From positions 9,047,888 through 9,111,887 of the forward strand of contig JALGQZ010000014.1 of the NCBI GenBank assembly GCA_023105745.1: 64,000 nt of DNA. The letters are read 5' to 3'. The DNA comes from Austropuccinia psidii. Lineage: Eukaryota; Basidiomycota; Pucciniomycetes; Pucciniales; Sphaerophragmiaceae. Position 1 is the stretch's first letter, and each line of letters opens with the position of its first letter. The position numbers and the translations under genes are program-made. This document shows, one piece after another, positions 46,942 through 56,700 of the stretch. The notes under the pieces are model-generated. The model made no database searches and was not told where the DNA came from. It worked only from the letters and a program-made list of their open reading frames with translations.

Positions 46942-48744
46942 TACCCTGAAAGGTTGTTTCTCTTTGAAATTATTGCTCCTATATGGGGGGAATTTCCCTA
47001 TATTAGTCCTTTTCCTTATGTCTTGTAAGGTATTGGCTATATCATCTAGAGTGCAATTTTGGTTGCATCTGCACTCTACTGCATGCTCTAGTTCTCCTGG
47101 CAGTTGTGTCAGAAGTTTATGATTCCTCATTTGAATGTTCATTTGAGGATCAATGGCTTTAAGTCTTTTAGACTGTCTAAGACACCACTCATATGGATCT
47201 TTGTCCACAGAGTATTTGTCATTTTCAAATGACATGGTCTTTTGCCATATCCAAGTTCCATTACTGTACTTTTGGATTATTTGACTCTTCCACCATGGCC
47301 AGTTCCTTCTGCCATGGATTTCTTTCATTTCAGTGTACCATATACTTGCATGACCTTTAAATGCAGTATTTAGTCTAGCAGTAATCCAGTAATCTGGTAT
47401 GCTTGGTACATCAATGAAGAGTCCATCAATATAATCTATGAGTTCCATATGATCATATTCTCCTGATCCAGAGAATTTGGGCCAGCTTGAGGCCTCAGGA
47501 AGCTGTTTCAAGGTTTCCTTCTCTGAATAAGACATGCCATCTCCATCCTGGTATTGTGATGGAGATCTTGATTCATTCAACAACATGGCATCTGGTTTGA
47601 TGTCATCTGGTTGATATGGATTCTCTATAGCTTGGCCTTGTGGTTGGGGTTTCAAGCTATGGTAGGCATCAAACAATTTGTTGATGTCTTGGTTCAGACA
47701 CTCCCTGTCCCTGCTATTATGGTGTTGTTCTTCAGAGACTTGATTCAGTCTCTTGTTGGTTTCTTCAGAGGCTTTGCTCAGTTGAGCATATCCTTCCTGA
47801 AGGTTTTTAACTATCTGCTCCAATGAGGCTTGAGTTTTTCTCATCCTCTCTTGGGCAGCTGCAAATTCTGTAGCCTGCTTTGCAGATTGCTCAGCATATT
47901 GGGACATTTGTAACCACAGTGTGTCACTGTTGATGTTACTCTCAGATGTAATAATGTTATTTTCAGTCTAAGTGGGGGTAATGTTTCTATTACTAGGACT
48001 ACTGATTCTAGAGTGGTTTACAACTACTTCTGGTTCTTGTGCACTTCTTTTACCAAATCTAACAGCTTCTGGATCATGGGGTCTGACTCTTTCCTCCTCT
48101 GGTTGAAGGAGGCTTTGTTCTTGCCCTTGTTCCCTTGTCTTCTCCTGGAAACTTCCTGGAATTGTGAAGAATGGTGACTCTTGGCCACTGATCTGCTGGT
48201 TTCTGAATGGTGTGAAGCCACTGGAGAGCTGATTTGGCTTGCTCCTTGTGAACCTGAAGGAATCTGAGTAGGCCCTGTCTGGGTTAACTGTTCTTCTATA
48301 GCTTGGATAGTGGCTTGATTCTCCCTTATCCTCTGTGCCCTTGCCTCCAGGAGTCTGTGCTGCCTGGTAGGATTCCAACCCTTGGTGATTACCATAAGGT
48401 CTTTGAAGTCTATCTCTTTGAGACAGATCTTCTGGCAACTTGATCCCAGTTCTGCCCAGTGAGTTGCTAGGTTGAACCTATTGTTGTCCATGCTCCATTG
48501 AAACAAATCTTTGAGGAGTTGGTGGATTTGAAGAACTTGATCCATATCCTTCCAGTCCTCTGGTTTGAGGTTTCTGTTGAATTGGAGTGTGAATGGGAAG
48601 GTTGATATTATCTCCCTCATTGTTTTTCCATCCACCACTGTGTCCAATGTGTCTTCTTTCAGGTCTTCTGGTTCTAGACATTCCTGCTCTATCCTCTGGC
48701 TGGTTCCTTTGGAAGCCAAGGTCTCTGAGGTATGCAGGGGACAT
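46939..48744 (-). CDS. G2 gag (start of gag-pol ORF2), with TAG codons
   Basis: Same frame from ATG 48744-48742 to pol, interrupted only by TAG at 48480-48478, 47970-47968 and 46941-46939. The sister copy at 51.1-54.2 kb has GAG, CAG and GAG at these places. The N-terminal third is Pro/Ser/Gln/Arg-rich and overlaps the accessory gene. A coiled-coil segment follows (about 47900-47700), then the gag domain (WPKFSGSGEYDHMELIDYID to LTQLPGELEHAVECRCN). The start codon lies in the accessory gene's second intron, three bases after the stop of the unspliced upstream frame begins to be left (TGA, T, ATG). Confidence 0.82.
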
Positions 48745-49641
48745 ATCAGTGTTTGCAAGCAGTCAAAAACTTTATGTTCTTAGGGTATTTACCTTTGACT
48801 GTGCCTTGTACAAATTTGTTATCTGCTGATTTGGGCAGTTTGCCTTTGGAAGTTACAACTGGGTTAATAATTGTAATCTTCCCTGTACAAGTGGTTAAGG
48901 TTGGTTTACCTTGTATTGATGCAGAGTTTTGTGGTTTTCTACTTCTCTGAGTGGCTATTGGTGTCCACTTCTTGGCTGTAATCAGGCCTTCACTAAACCT
49001 TTTTCCTTTGCCCTTGCTGCCCTCTGGTTCAGAGGGTGTCACTGGTATGTTGGCCTGTGACTGGGTCTCAAGTGGTATGAAGTTTTCTTCCACTGAATCA
49101 AACAGGAAAAAGAGGGCTTATGTCAGTTAAGACTTCTTAAAAGGCTGATTTTGCACGTCTAAGAATGGCCTCTGGGCTTGTATTTTACTACAATATGCCC
49201 TTGTATAGTGACAGTGTAATTGAATTAACAATTCCACGTCAAAAATACAGCTTATTGATAAGTGGTATACGGTTTTTGTATACCAATATCTTACAGAATA
49301 CTTGTTATCAGCAAGTATAATCTGTCAAAAGATGGTGTATTACAGGGTAATTGAGTTAACAATGTGCCCAAACACTCCTAAACTGTTGGTTTATCAGTAC
49401 GAGTTGTCTCAATTCAATTAAGAATCAGGACTGTATTAGTGGCTCAATGTGTTTTAATATGCAAAAACACGCCAAAAATACTGCTCTTATCGTTATTAGC
49501 CACTAGACAAATACTCTTAAATATATGAGTATTATTAGCTTTTCAAAAAGAAATATATATAAAATATATTTCATAAAAGAAAATGACGCCTAAAAAGATA
49601 AAACAGGTGTCAATAAATCATAAAAAGAGAAAAAACTTACT
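48024..49641 (-). CDS. G2 accessory gene (ORF1), three exons, overlaps gag
   Basis: Predicted exons: last base 49641, then 49092-48793, then 48724-48024, 1002 nt in all or 333 codons plus stop. Intron 1 (49640-49093, 548 bp) has donor GTAAGT and acceptor TTCAG and joins A to TG to make ATG. Intron 2 (48792-48725, 68 bp) has donor GTAAAT and acceptor CTCAG and keeps phase. The protein has a basic Ser/Lys-rich first half. A conserved centre (NRNLKPEDWKDMDQVLQIHQ, KDLMVITKGWNPTRQHRLLE) precedes a Gln/Ser-rich end and VKEVHKNQK. The broken copy at 51.1 kb retains it strongly, and G1 has a distant relative with PFYLQ, LW and RWHP landmarks. Function unknown. Confidence 0.7.
48725..48792 (-). other. 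Predicted intron 2 of G2 accessory gene, carries the gag-pol ATG
   Basis: 68 bp with donor GTAAAT and acceptor CCTCAG on the minus strand. The gag-pol ATG (48744-48742) begins 20 nt from the intron end. The sister copy has an intron of the same length at 51376-51443, where the ATG is ATA. Confidence 0.7.
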
Positions 49642-49668
49642 TGTAAAGGTCCAAAATAAGTTAAAAAC

Positions 49669-49683
49669 ACAGCCAGGCCCCCA
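49669..49683 (-). promoter_or_regulatory. Putative primer-binding site of G2
   Basis: On the minus strand the LTR end CTGACA is followed by TTT and TGGGGGCCTGGCTG. The TGGGGGCC core is shared with G1. Confidence 0.6.
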
Positions 49684-49686
49684 AAA

Positions 49687-51125
49687 TGTCAGGCTGAGTC
49701 TATATTGAAGTAGTAATAAGAGTATTTACAACTAGAATTATGACTGTGACACGTAGAAAATTGATTTATAATAAGAGCTTTTGATTTAAAAGATGATTTA
49801 TAATGTAATTAAGGGGTTCTACTATTGGGAAATAGTGGTGGTGAGCGCTATTGAGAACCCAGGGTGCAATCTTACCAGTGGGGTTACTATAATAAGAGTT
49901 ACAATAATTAAATATATAATTATACCTGTTTATTACCCAAGATTAAAACTGTTTTTGACAGTTTACTACGTAGGGTATTCAAGAGCAGGATGAGGAAAGG
50001 GTTTTGGCAGTAAAAAGCCCTCCTTTTATCCTGAAATTGAGGTGAAAAGGTTGTTAGACCTTTTCACGTAGAGGAAGTGAAGATTTTTCACTCCTCATGA
50101 CAGGCTTGTGGTTTGCAAGCAGCCTGTATACCCTGTATTGGGCTCAGATGTGGTTTTGAAACCACATCTGGGCAGTTTTCACCAATACAGGGTGAATATT
50201 TTCATCTGGGGACCTCACAGCCTGATTCTGACGTGTATGACGCGTAGAATGCTGTACAGAAACTGTATGGGACCCCAGTATTGACTGACATATGGGGTAT
50301 TGAAGTAAAAACATGCTTCTTTGTCTATTTGACACCTCATATTCATGGTTATAGGGTATTATCCCATGGTAAGGCTGTATATGACAGCAGGTGGGATTTT
50401 TACCTCAAAAAGTGTCATAACTCTGTCAGTTTTTGAGATATCAAGCTCAAAGTTGGTTCATTGAATAGCCCTGTATGAGCTCTATACAATGTTACCCAAC
50501 TTTACAAGGTTATCCTTAAATATGGCAAAGTTATCCCATGTACAAGTGTTTTTATACATTGGCGTGTTTTGGGCAAAAGCTGTATTAAGCTTGTTTGGCC
50601 AATAACTTCTGTTCTAGTTGAGATAAAAGGAAATGGATGACACCATCAGATAGCCCTGATTGTGCTCTTTCCAAAACGACCCCACTTTAAGTATCTCACA
50701 CTAAAACTGTAAAAGTTAGATGAGAGGTGAATGTTTTGTTCACCCTTATTTGGTCTGAATTTGACCATAACTCAAGTAATACTGGTGCTAGCTCAGTTTG
50801 GCTAGTACCATTGGATAGCCCTGGCTTAGAGCTTCATTTTGAATACCCATTTGATGGGGTTAAGCCTCTCCTTCTAGATTTTAGATGAGAGGTGAAAATT
50901 AAGGTTTATGCTCAGCAATAACTTTGAGTAGGAATAACTTTGTTATTTCTTGTCCTATGGTGATGGGACTTATATTTTCAGGAAGAGGTGAGTTTCCTCT
51001 TTCTTTTGATACCTTTTGAGCTAATTTGGCTCAGCTCCATGTTTTGGTGGTATTTTGGCTATACCATTGGTTTATGGTATTTTGGCTGTCATGCTTGTGC
51101 TCTGGTTTTGAGTCACAGGCTGACA
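49687..51125 (-). repeat. 5' LTR of G2
   Basis: On the plus strand TGTCAGGCTGAG to CACAGGCTGACA, partner of 41432-42864. It sits exactly between two oppositely oriented G2 internal regions. Confidence 0.88.
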
Positions 51126-52816
51126 ATAACACCCTCAGAACCAGAGGGAAGCCAGGGAAAAGGGAAGAGGCACAGTGAATTCCTGATTACAGAAAAGACG
51201 TGTACACCCATTGCCACTCAGAGGAATAGGAAACCACAAAACTCTGCTCCAATAAAAGGTAAACCAACCTTAACCACTTGTACAGGGAAGATTACCATAA
51301 TTAAGCCAGTTTTAACCTCTAAAGGTAAATTGCCAAAATCAGAAGACAAAAAATTTGTACAAGGAACATTCAATGGTAAACACCCTAATAACATAAAGTT
51401 CTTGACTGCTTGAAAATACTGATATATCATCTATACATCTCAGAAACCTTGGCTTCCAAAGGTACCAACCAGAGGACAGAGAAGGCTTGTCCAGAACCAG
51501 AAGACCTGGAAGAGGACACCTTGGACACAGTGGTGGTGGCAAGACACTGAGGGAAATCATACCCACTCTGCCATTCACTTTCCAATTGAACAGGAACCTC
51601 AAACCAGAGGACTGGAAAGACATGAATCAAGTTCTTCAGGTCCACCAACTCCCCAAAGATTTATTTCAATGGAGCATGAACAACAAGAGGTTCAACCTAG
51701 CTTCCCACTGGGAAGAACTTGGAACAAGTTGCCAGAATATTTGTTTAAAACAGATAGACTTCAGAGACCTTATGGTAATCACCAAAGGTTGGAATCCCAC
51801 CAGGAAGTTCAGACTCCTGGAGGTGAGGGCAACCAGGATAAGGGAGAAGCAAGCCACTATCCAAGCTATGGAAGAACAGCTGACCCAGACAGGGCATACT
51901 CAGATTCCGCCAGGCTCACAAGGAGCAGGTCAAATCAGCTCTCCAGTGGCTTCACACCATTCAGAAACCAACAGATCAGTGGCCAAGAGTCACCATTCTT
52001 CACCATCCCAGGAGCTTTCCAGGAGAAGTCAAGCATACAAGGTCAAAAACAGGACCACCTTCAGCCAGAGGAAGGGAGAGTAAGACCCACAATTCAGAAG
52101 CTGTTACATTTGGTCAAAAAGGTGCACAGGAACCAGAAGAAGTTGTTAATAACTCTAGAATCAGTAGTCCTATTAATAGAAATGTTACCCCCACTCAGAT
52201 TGAAGATTATGTTGTCACACCTGGGAGTAACCTAAAAAGTGATTCACTGTGGTTACAATTGTCCCCATTTGCTGAGAAAACTCAAGAGCAGTTTGCAGAG
52301 CTTGAAGCAAGCCATGAGAGGATGAAAATGTTAACATCTTCTCTGGACAAAATTATTAAAAACCTCCAAGAAGGACATGCTCAAATAAGCAAAGCCTCTG
52401 AAGAAACCAACAAAAGACTGAATCTAGTCTTTGAAGAACAACACCACAGAAAGGGGGACAGGGATGGTCTGGATCAAGACATAAAAAAACTGTTCAATGT
52501 CCACCATAGCATGAAGCCCCAACCACAAGGCCATGTTATGGATTATCCATATCACCAAGATGGCATCAAAGCACATGCCATGTTGATGAATAAGAAAGGA
52601 TCTCCATCACACTACCAGAATGAAAATATGTCTTAGTCAGAGAAGGAAGCCTTGAAACAGGTTCCTGAGGCCTTAAGATGGCCCAAATTGTCTGAAACTG
52701 GAGAATATGATCATATGGAACTCATGGATTACATTGATGGACTCTTCATTGATGTACCAAGCATATCAGACTACTGGATTACTGCTAGACTGAATACAGC
52801 ATTTAATGGACATGTT
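51126..52816 (+). pseudogene. Second G2 copy, head-to-head: accessory gene and gag start
   Basis: Plus-strand sequence homologous to the G2 minus-strand internal region, beginning abruptly inside accessory exon 2 (TPSEPEGSQGKGKR). Exon 2 runs to 51375, intron 2 is 51376-51443 (68 bp, donor GTAAAC, acceptor CTCAG), and exon 3 follows. The accessory frame is highly similar to G2. A one-base loss near 51535 upsets the overlapping gag frame, and the gag ATG is ATA. Gag can be read from about 51700 through SPFFTIPGAFQEK to the gag domain. A TAG lies at about 52634, and the copy is cut at about 52814. No LTR precedes it in the correct orientation. Confidence 0.8.
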
Positions 52817-52840
52817 TAAGGTGTGGATATGAAACTTTTG
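52815..52840 (-). repeat. 24-bp G1 LTR terminus at a chimeric junction
   Basis: TTAAGGTGTGGATATGAAAC followed by TTTTG matches the terminus of G1 LTRs (TGTAAGGTGTGGATATGAAA) almost perfectly. It stops after about 24 bp, where G2 gag sequence restarts upstream of the point reached before. Confidence 0.75.
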
Positions 52841-54195
52841 TCCCTATCACCAGGATGAAATAAAACCAGATGCCATGCTGATGAATAAAGCAAGATCTCC
52901 ATCACAATAGCAGGATGGAGATAATATGTCTTATCCAGAAAAGGAAGCCTTGAAACAGCTTCCTGAGGCCTCTAGTTGGCCCAAATTCTCTGGAACTGCA
53001 CAATATGATCATATGGAACTCATAGATTATTTTGATAGACTCTTCATTGATGTACAAAACAGACCAGACTACCGGATTACTGCTAGACTTAACACCGCAT
53101 TTAAGGGACATGCTAGTATATGGTACACAGAAATAAAAGAAATCCATGGTGGAAGAGTAAAATCATCCAAAAGTACAGAAATGGTACTTGGATAAGGCAA
53201 ACAACCATGTCATTTGAAAATGACAAATACTCTGTGGACAAAGATCCATAGGAGTGGTGTCTCAGAAAGTCTCAAAGACTTAAAGCCATTGATCCTCAAA
53301 TGAACATTCAGATGAAGAATCATGAACTCCTGACACAAATGCCAGGATAACTAGAGCATGCAGTGAAATGCAGATGCAACCCTAATTGCACTCTAGATGA
53401 CATTTCAAATACCTTACAATATGTAAGGAAAATAACTAATATAGCAACATATACCCCATATAAAAGCAGTGGCTTTAAAGAGAAACAACCTTTCAGGGTG
53501 GAGTTCAAAGACAAGAACAGAGAAAGAGTGGAAGAAGTGACAAAGAAGAAAACTTCATGTCATAACTGTGGTTCAACAGACCACTATGCCAACAACTGTC
53601 CAAAGGCAAAGAAAAAAATGTATGCCATTGAGAAAGTCCCAGAGGAGGAATTCCCAACAGAGGATTCTGACTCAGACTCTATGGGAGATGCCATCAGAGA
53701 ACAATCTGATCAAGAGAAAGACCCAAGAGAAGAATTTCTAGCAGACTACCAAGAGGAACCCCACTAGAAATACAGGACATACAGTTAGAAGCAGGCATGC
53801 CACAAGACACTACCAACAAAAACTTGTGCAAACACACACAAGATGCACACAAATTTCTGGTCACACCAACCAAAGGAATGACATACATACATGGAACAGC
53901 CACAAAAATGACTGTTTTAATTGACAATGCTCAATACCCATTGATCATTGACAGTGGGGAACACTGCTCCATAGTGGCCAGAAATTATCTGGACAACCAC
54001 TTCCCCAACTGGGAGAAACAACTCTTGCCAACCAAAGCAAATAAAATTAAAAGTGCTTCAGGGATGATGACTTCAATTGGGACAATTATCAAAGAAATAA
54101 TTATACCCCATAGGAAGGGTAATATGAGACTCAACCCAGAGTTTGTAATGCTTGATGAGGCCCACATCCAAGGGTTTCTACTGGGAAAAACATAA
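52841..54195 (+). pseudogene. Third G2 fragment: gag, zinc knuckle, protease
   Basis: It repeats about 270 bp of gag already present just before the junction, differing at many sites, so it derives from another G2 copy. The gag domain (WPKFSGTAQYDHMELIDYFD) is interrupted near 53165 and 53250, after which reading continues (RCNPNCTLDDISNTLQ). A zinc knuckle ([14 protein letters not shown]) and an acidic linker follow. The protease has DSGEHCSIVA, with the usual Ala after DSG replaced by Glu. The match ends at LLGKT near 54190, before reverse transcriptase. Confidence 0.8.
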
Positions 54196-54209
54196 TTACA
54201 AACAATTTT

Positions 54210-55720
54210 CTCAGCTCATTCAAATTCCTTTCAACAAATAACCCTCTTGGTTGACTGCTCGCGGATGATATGGGATTAGGTAAAACACTTCAGCCCATTG
54301 CACTAATTGGTATCTCAAAGGAGTGGCTAATCACAAACCCCAAAACCTCTACCCCACCTCTCTTAATCACCAACAATCAGAAATATTCAAGCATGCTCAG
54401 GCTGGAGAACTGAAAGCCAACATCTACCATGGCCCCACTCGTCACTCATTATCCAAGGCCAACATCTTACAATGTGATATTTCCATCACTTCTCACAATA
54501 CTATCACCCAAGACTTCAAACAAGGAAACACCTTTAAATCATGCATTTTCAAATCAATTAGTATTGTATAATTTTGGATGAAGCACAGTGAGTTTCTGAT
54601 CTTTTAATAAATTAAACTAGCTATTCTATACAATAACCCTCCCCCCATCTTATAGCTATATTTGCTCTCAATACACTGCCACTCACCATTCCATAAATAG
54701 CCTCCAATCATCCTGTTGAATATTTTTAATGGGCACACCCATTCAGAACACCATTTATGACCTTTTGGGAATGATATAGCTCATCACCAAACCCCAGAGC
54801 TCAGATCAAGATAATTCGTCACCTTTAATCCTGAATAGTCTTTTCAAAGGTATCAATGATATTTTGCATTTGGAATTGCGCCACACCAAAACCACACATC
54901 CCTAATACCTCTTCACTATTAGCCATCACTATGAAATTCTCCCACTTAACCCAAAAATGCAACAAGAATATTCTGACTTATACAAAGAATTCCTATCATC
55001 AAAAACAAAAGGACCAGGGAAATTTTTCACAAGTATTAATAAGCTGCATATATCTTTTAACTCTCATAAAAAACTTAACACAATTGCGGAACCATATTTG
55101 GAAGACCTTGAGCGAGGGAGAACTCAAAATAACTCAAACATCACCTGAGCTATTGTGGATTTGGAAACATGCATGATGAGTAGTAAAATTTAACACCTCC
55201 TCCAAAGCTTACTGAAGAACAAACAATCAAAGTGTGGTCCATCCAAATTGGTTTTTTACTAATAATGGACCCAATTTCTTGATTTTTCAGTTAATTATAA
55301 TATGCATCCATTACAAATTAAATCCACCTGAAGGCCTTTTTTTGGTAGAATTGGTATTGTACTTGCCCATCACTCTATCCTTCAAGCACAAACTGATGGA
55401 ACAATTATGGAAAGAGGCCAGGAGACGTCCATGGAAAAATTATTCAATAACCCTCCATGTAAGGTACTCTTTGCATCCATTTCCACAGCTGGAACAGGTC
55501 TAAACATAAATTGCACTAATATTGTCTATTTAATGGTGAGGGGACCCCCAAAATTCTACCCAGATTTTCTGACCTTGACATCCACCTTTCCAGGAGCCCA
55601 ATTGGAACACAGCCATTAAGGCTCAGCATGTTTATTGACTGCATCATATTGGCAAACAGAAACCCATGAAGGTATTCACTATATCACTCCTCATTCAGTT
55701 GAGGTTAACATGTGGAAGGT
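54210..55720 (+). pseudogene. SNF2-family helicase pseudogene
   Basis: Motifs of a SNF2/Rad5-type ATPase appear in correct order across stops and shifts. Walker A is LLADDMGLGKTLQPIALIG (about 54255-54310), and a YHGPTRHSLSKANILQCDI stretch follows. Motif II IILDEAH lies near 54570. Then come MQQEYSDLYKEFLSSKTKGP (about 54955), VLFASISTAGTGLNINCTNI (about 55465-55525), and a motif VI region PNWNTAIKAQHVY then HHIGKQKPMKVFT (about 55600-55675). At least five stops or shifts break it. Such helicases remodel chromatin or act in repair; this copy cannot be functional. It directly follows the truncated G2 fragment. Confidence 0.78.
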
Positions 55721-56700
55721 ACCTTTCAAGCTCATATGTGCTCCGGATCATATTACTATTCTGAAATCTTTCCCTATGGGAATCCCATATTCAAATTACA
55801 AATAGTTACAAGAAAAGGAATGATCATTTACTGCATGTGCCTTCCAGATACTAGCTAATCTGTGTTTGAAAAAATTGGTAACTCCCTTTCACCCCATCAC
55901 CAGCTCACAATCATGAACACCATGAGCTGGATTAAACTCCTTCAATATTTCCTCAATGAAAAAGAGCAATAGACAAATCTTGATAAGGGACACCATAGTA
56001 CAGTAAATGCAAAATCATATCTTTTATATTCTCATTTATTGATCATGCTGTTGCGCATTCAAGAAATAATCATCAGATTGTATTACACCCGCACAAACTA
56101 TTCACAAACCCCCAATATGGAACTGTGCTATATATATATTTTTCTAACTTATTGCATAGAATCCTCATTTTCACTAATAACTGGTGTGTCAAGTATCTTG
56201 AGGGAAATATTCTGAATCTTACTACAACCTTTGAGCCAATCTTGATCAAATACCTGAAAAGCTAGCCCTTCAGGAATATCACCATCATCTATCAATCAAA
56301 TTTCTATTAATATATCAATATGTTTTACCCTTTTTTTAATCTAATTACAAAACTCTACATCTCTATCAATTTTTAATACTAACTAATTAAATAAGTGTGA
56401 GCGCCAGCATAATCCCACTCTGCATTAAACTTGATGTCCATTTTTGACTACCTCCTCAGTATATGAGAATACAAAAGGGTAATTGAATTGTGATGCTAGA
56501 ATGGAAAATTTAGCCATATCACACCATTCACAATGGCACTCAGCGGTCTTAATATAATCAATTATATTATCATCAGAATTACATCACAATGATGAAAAAT
56601 ATAATATTACTAACCCTTTGATGTATGTTTGCAAGCCTTTGATTATCGTTCTTTTGAACCAAATACTCCTCATCCTTTTGAATTGACTTCCATTCTCTTT
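55721..56700. other. Intergenic, AT-rich
   Basis: No gene, RNA or terminal repeat was recognised. The 3' untranslated region of the minus-strand gene at 56701 would lie at its right end. Confidence 0.5.

Larger units (their letters stand above)
41432..51125 (-). mobile_element. Nearly complete chromodomain Gypsy element G2
   Basis: 9.7-kb element on the minus strand: 3' LTR 41432-42864, internal 42865-49686, 5' LTR 49687-51125. It encodes an accessory gene and a gag-pol with protease, RT, RNase H, integrase and chromodomain in Gypsy order. In gag-pol I see only three TAG codons and one frameshift. The LTRs (1433 and 1439 bp) differ at many sites, so it is much older than the G1 insertion. 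Flanks do not form a TSD; the right flank is another G2 copy in opposite orientation. Confidence 0.9.

Noticed and set aside
43059..48829. Numerous plus-strand frames across G2
   Set aside because: All are antisense to gag-pol or the accessory gene and have no independent support.
41432..51130. A 5-bp TSD for G2
   Set aside because: CTGTC before and ATAAC after do not match, even allowing one base of slippage.
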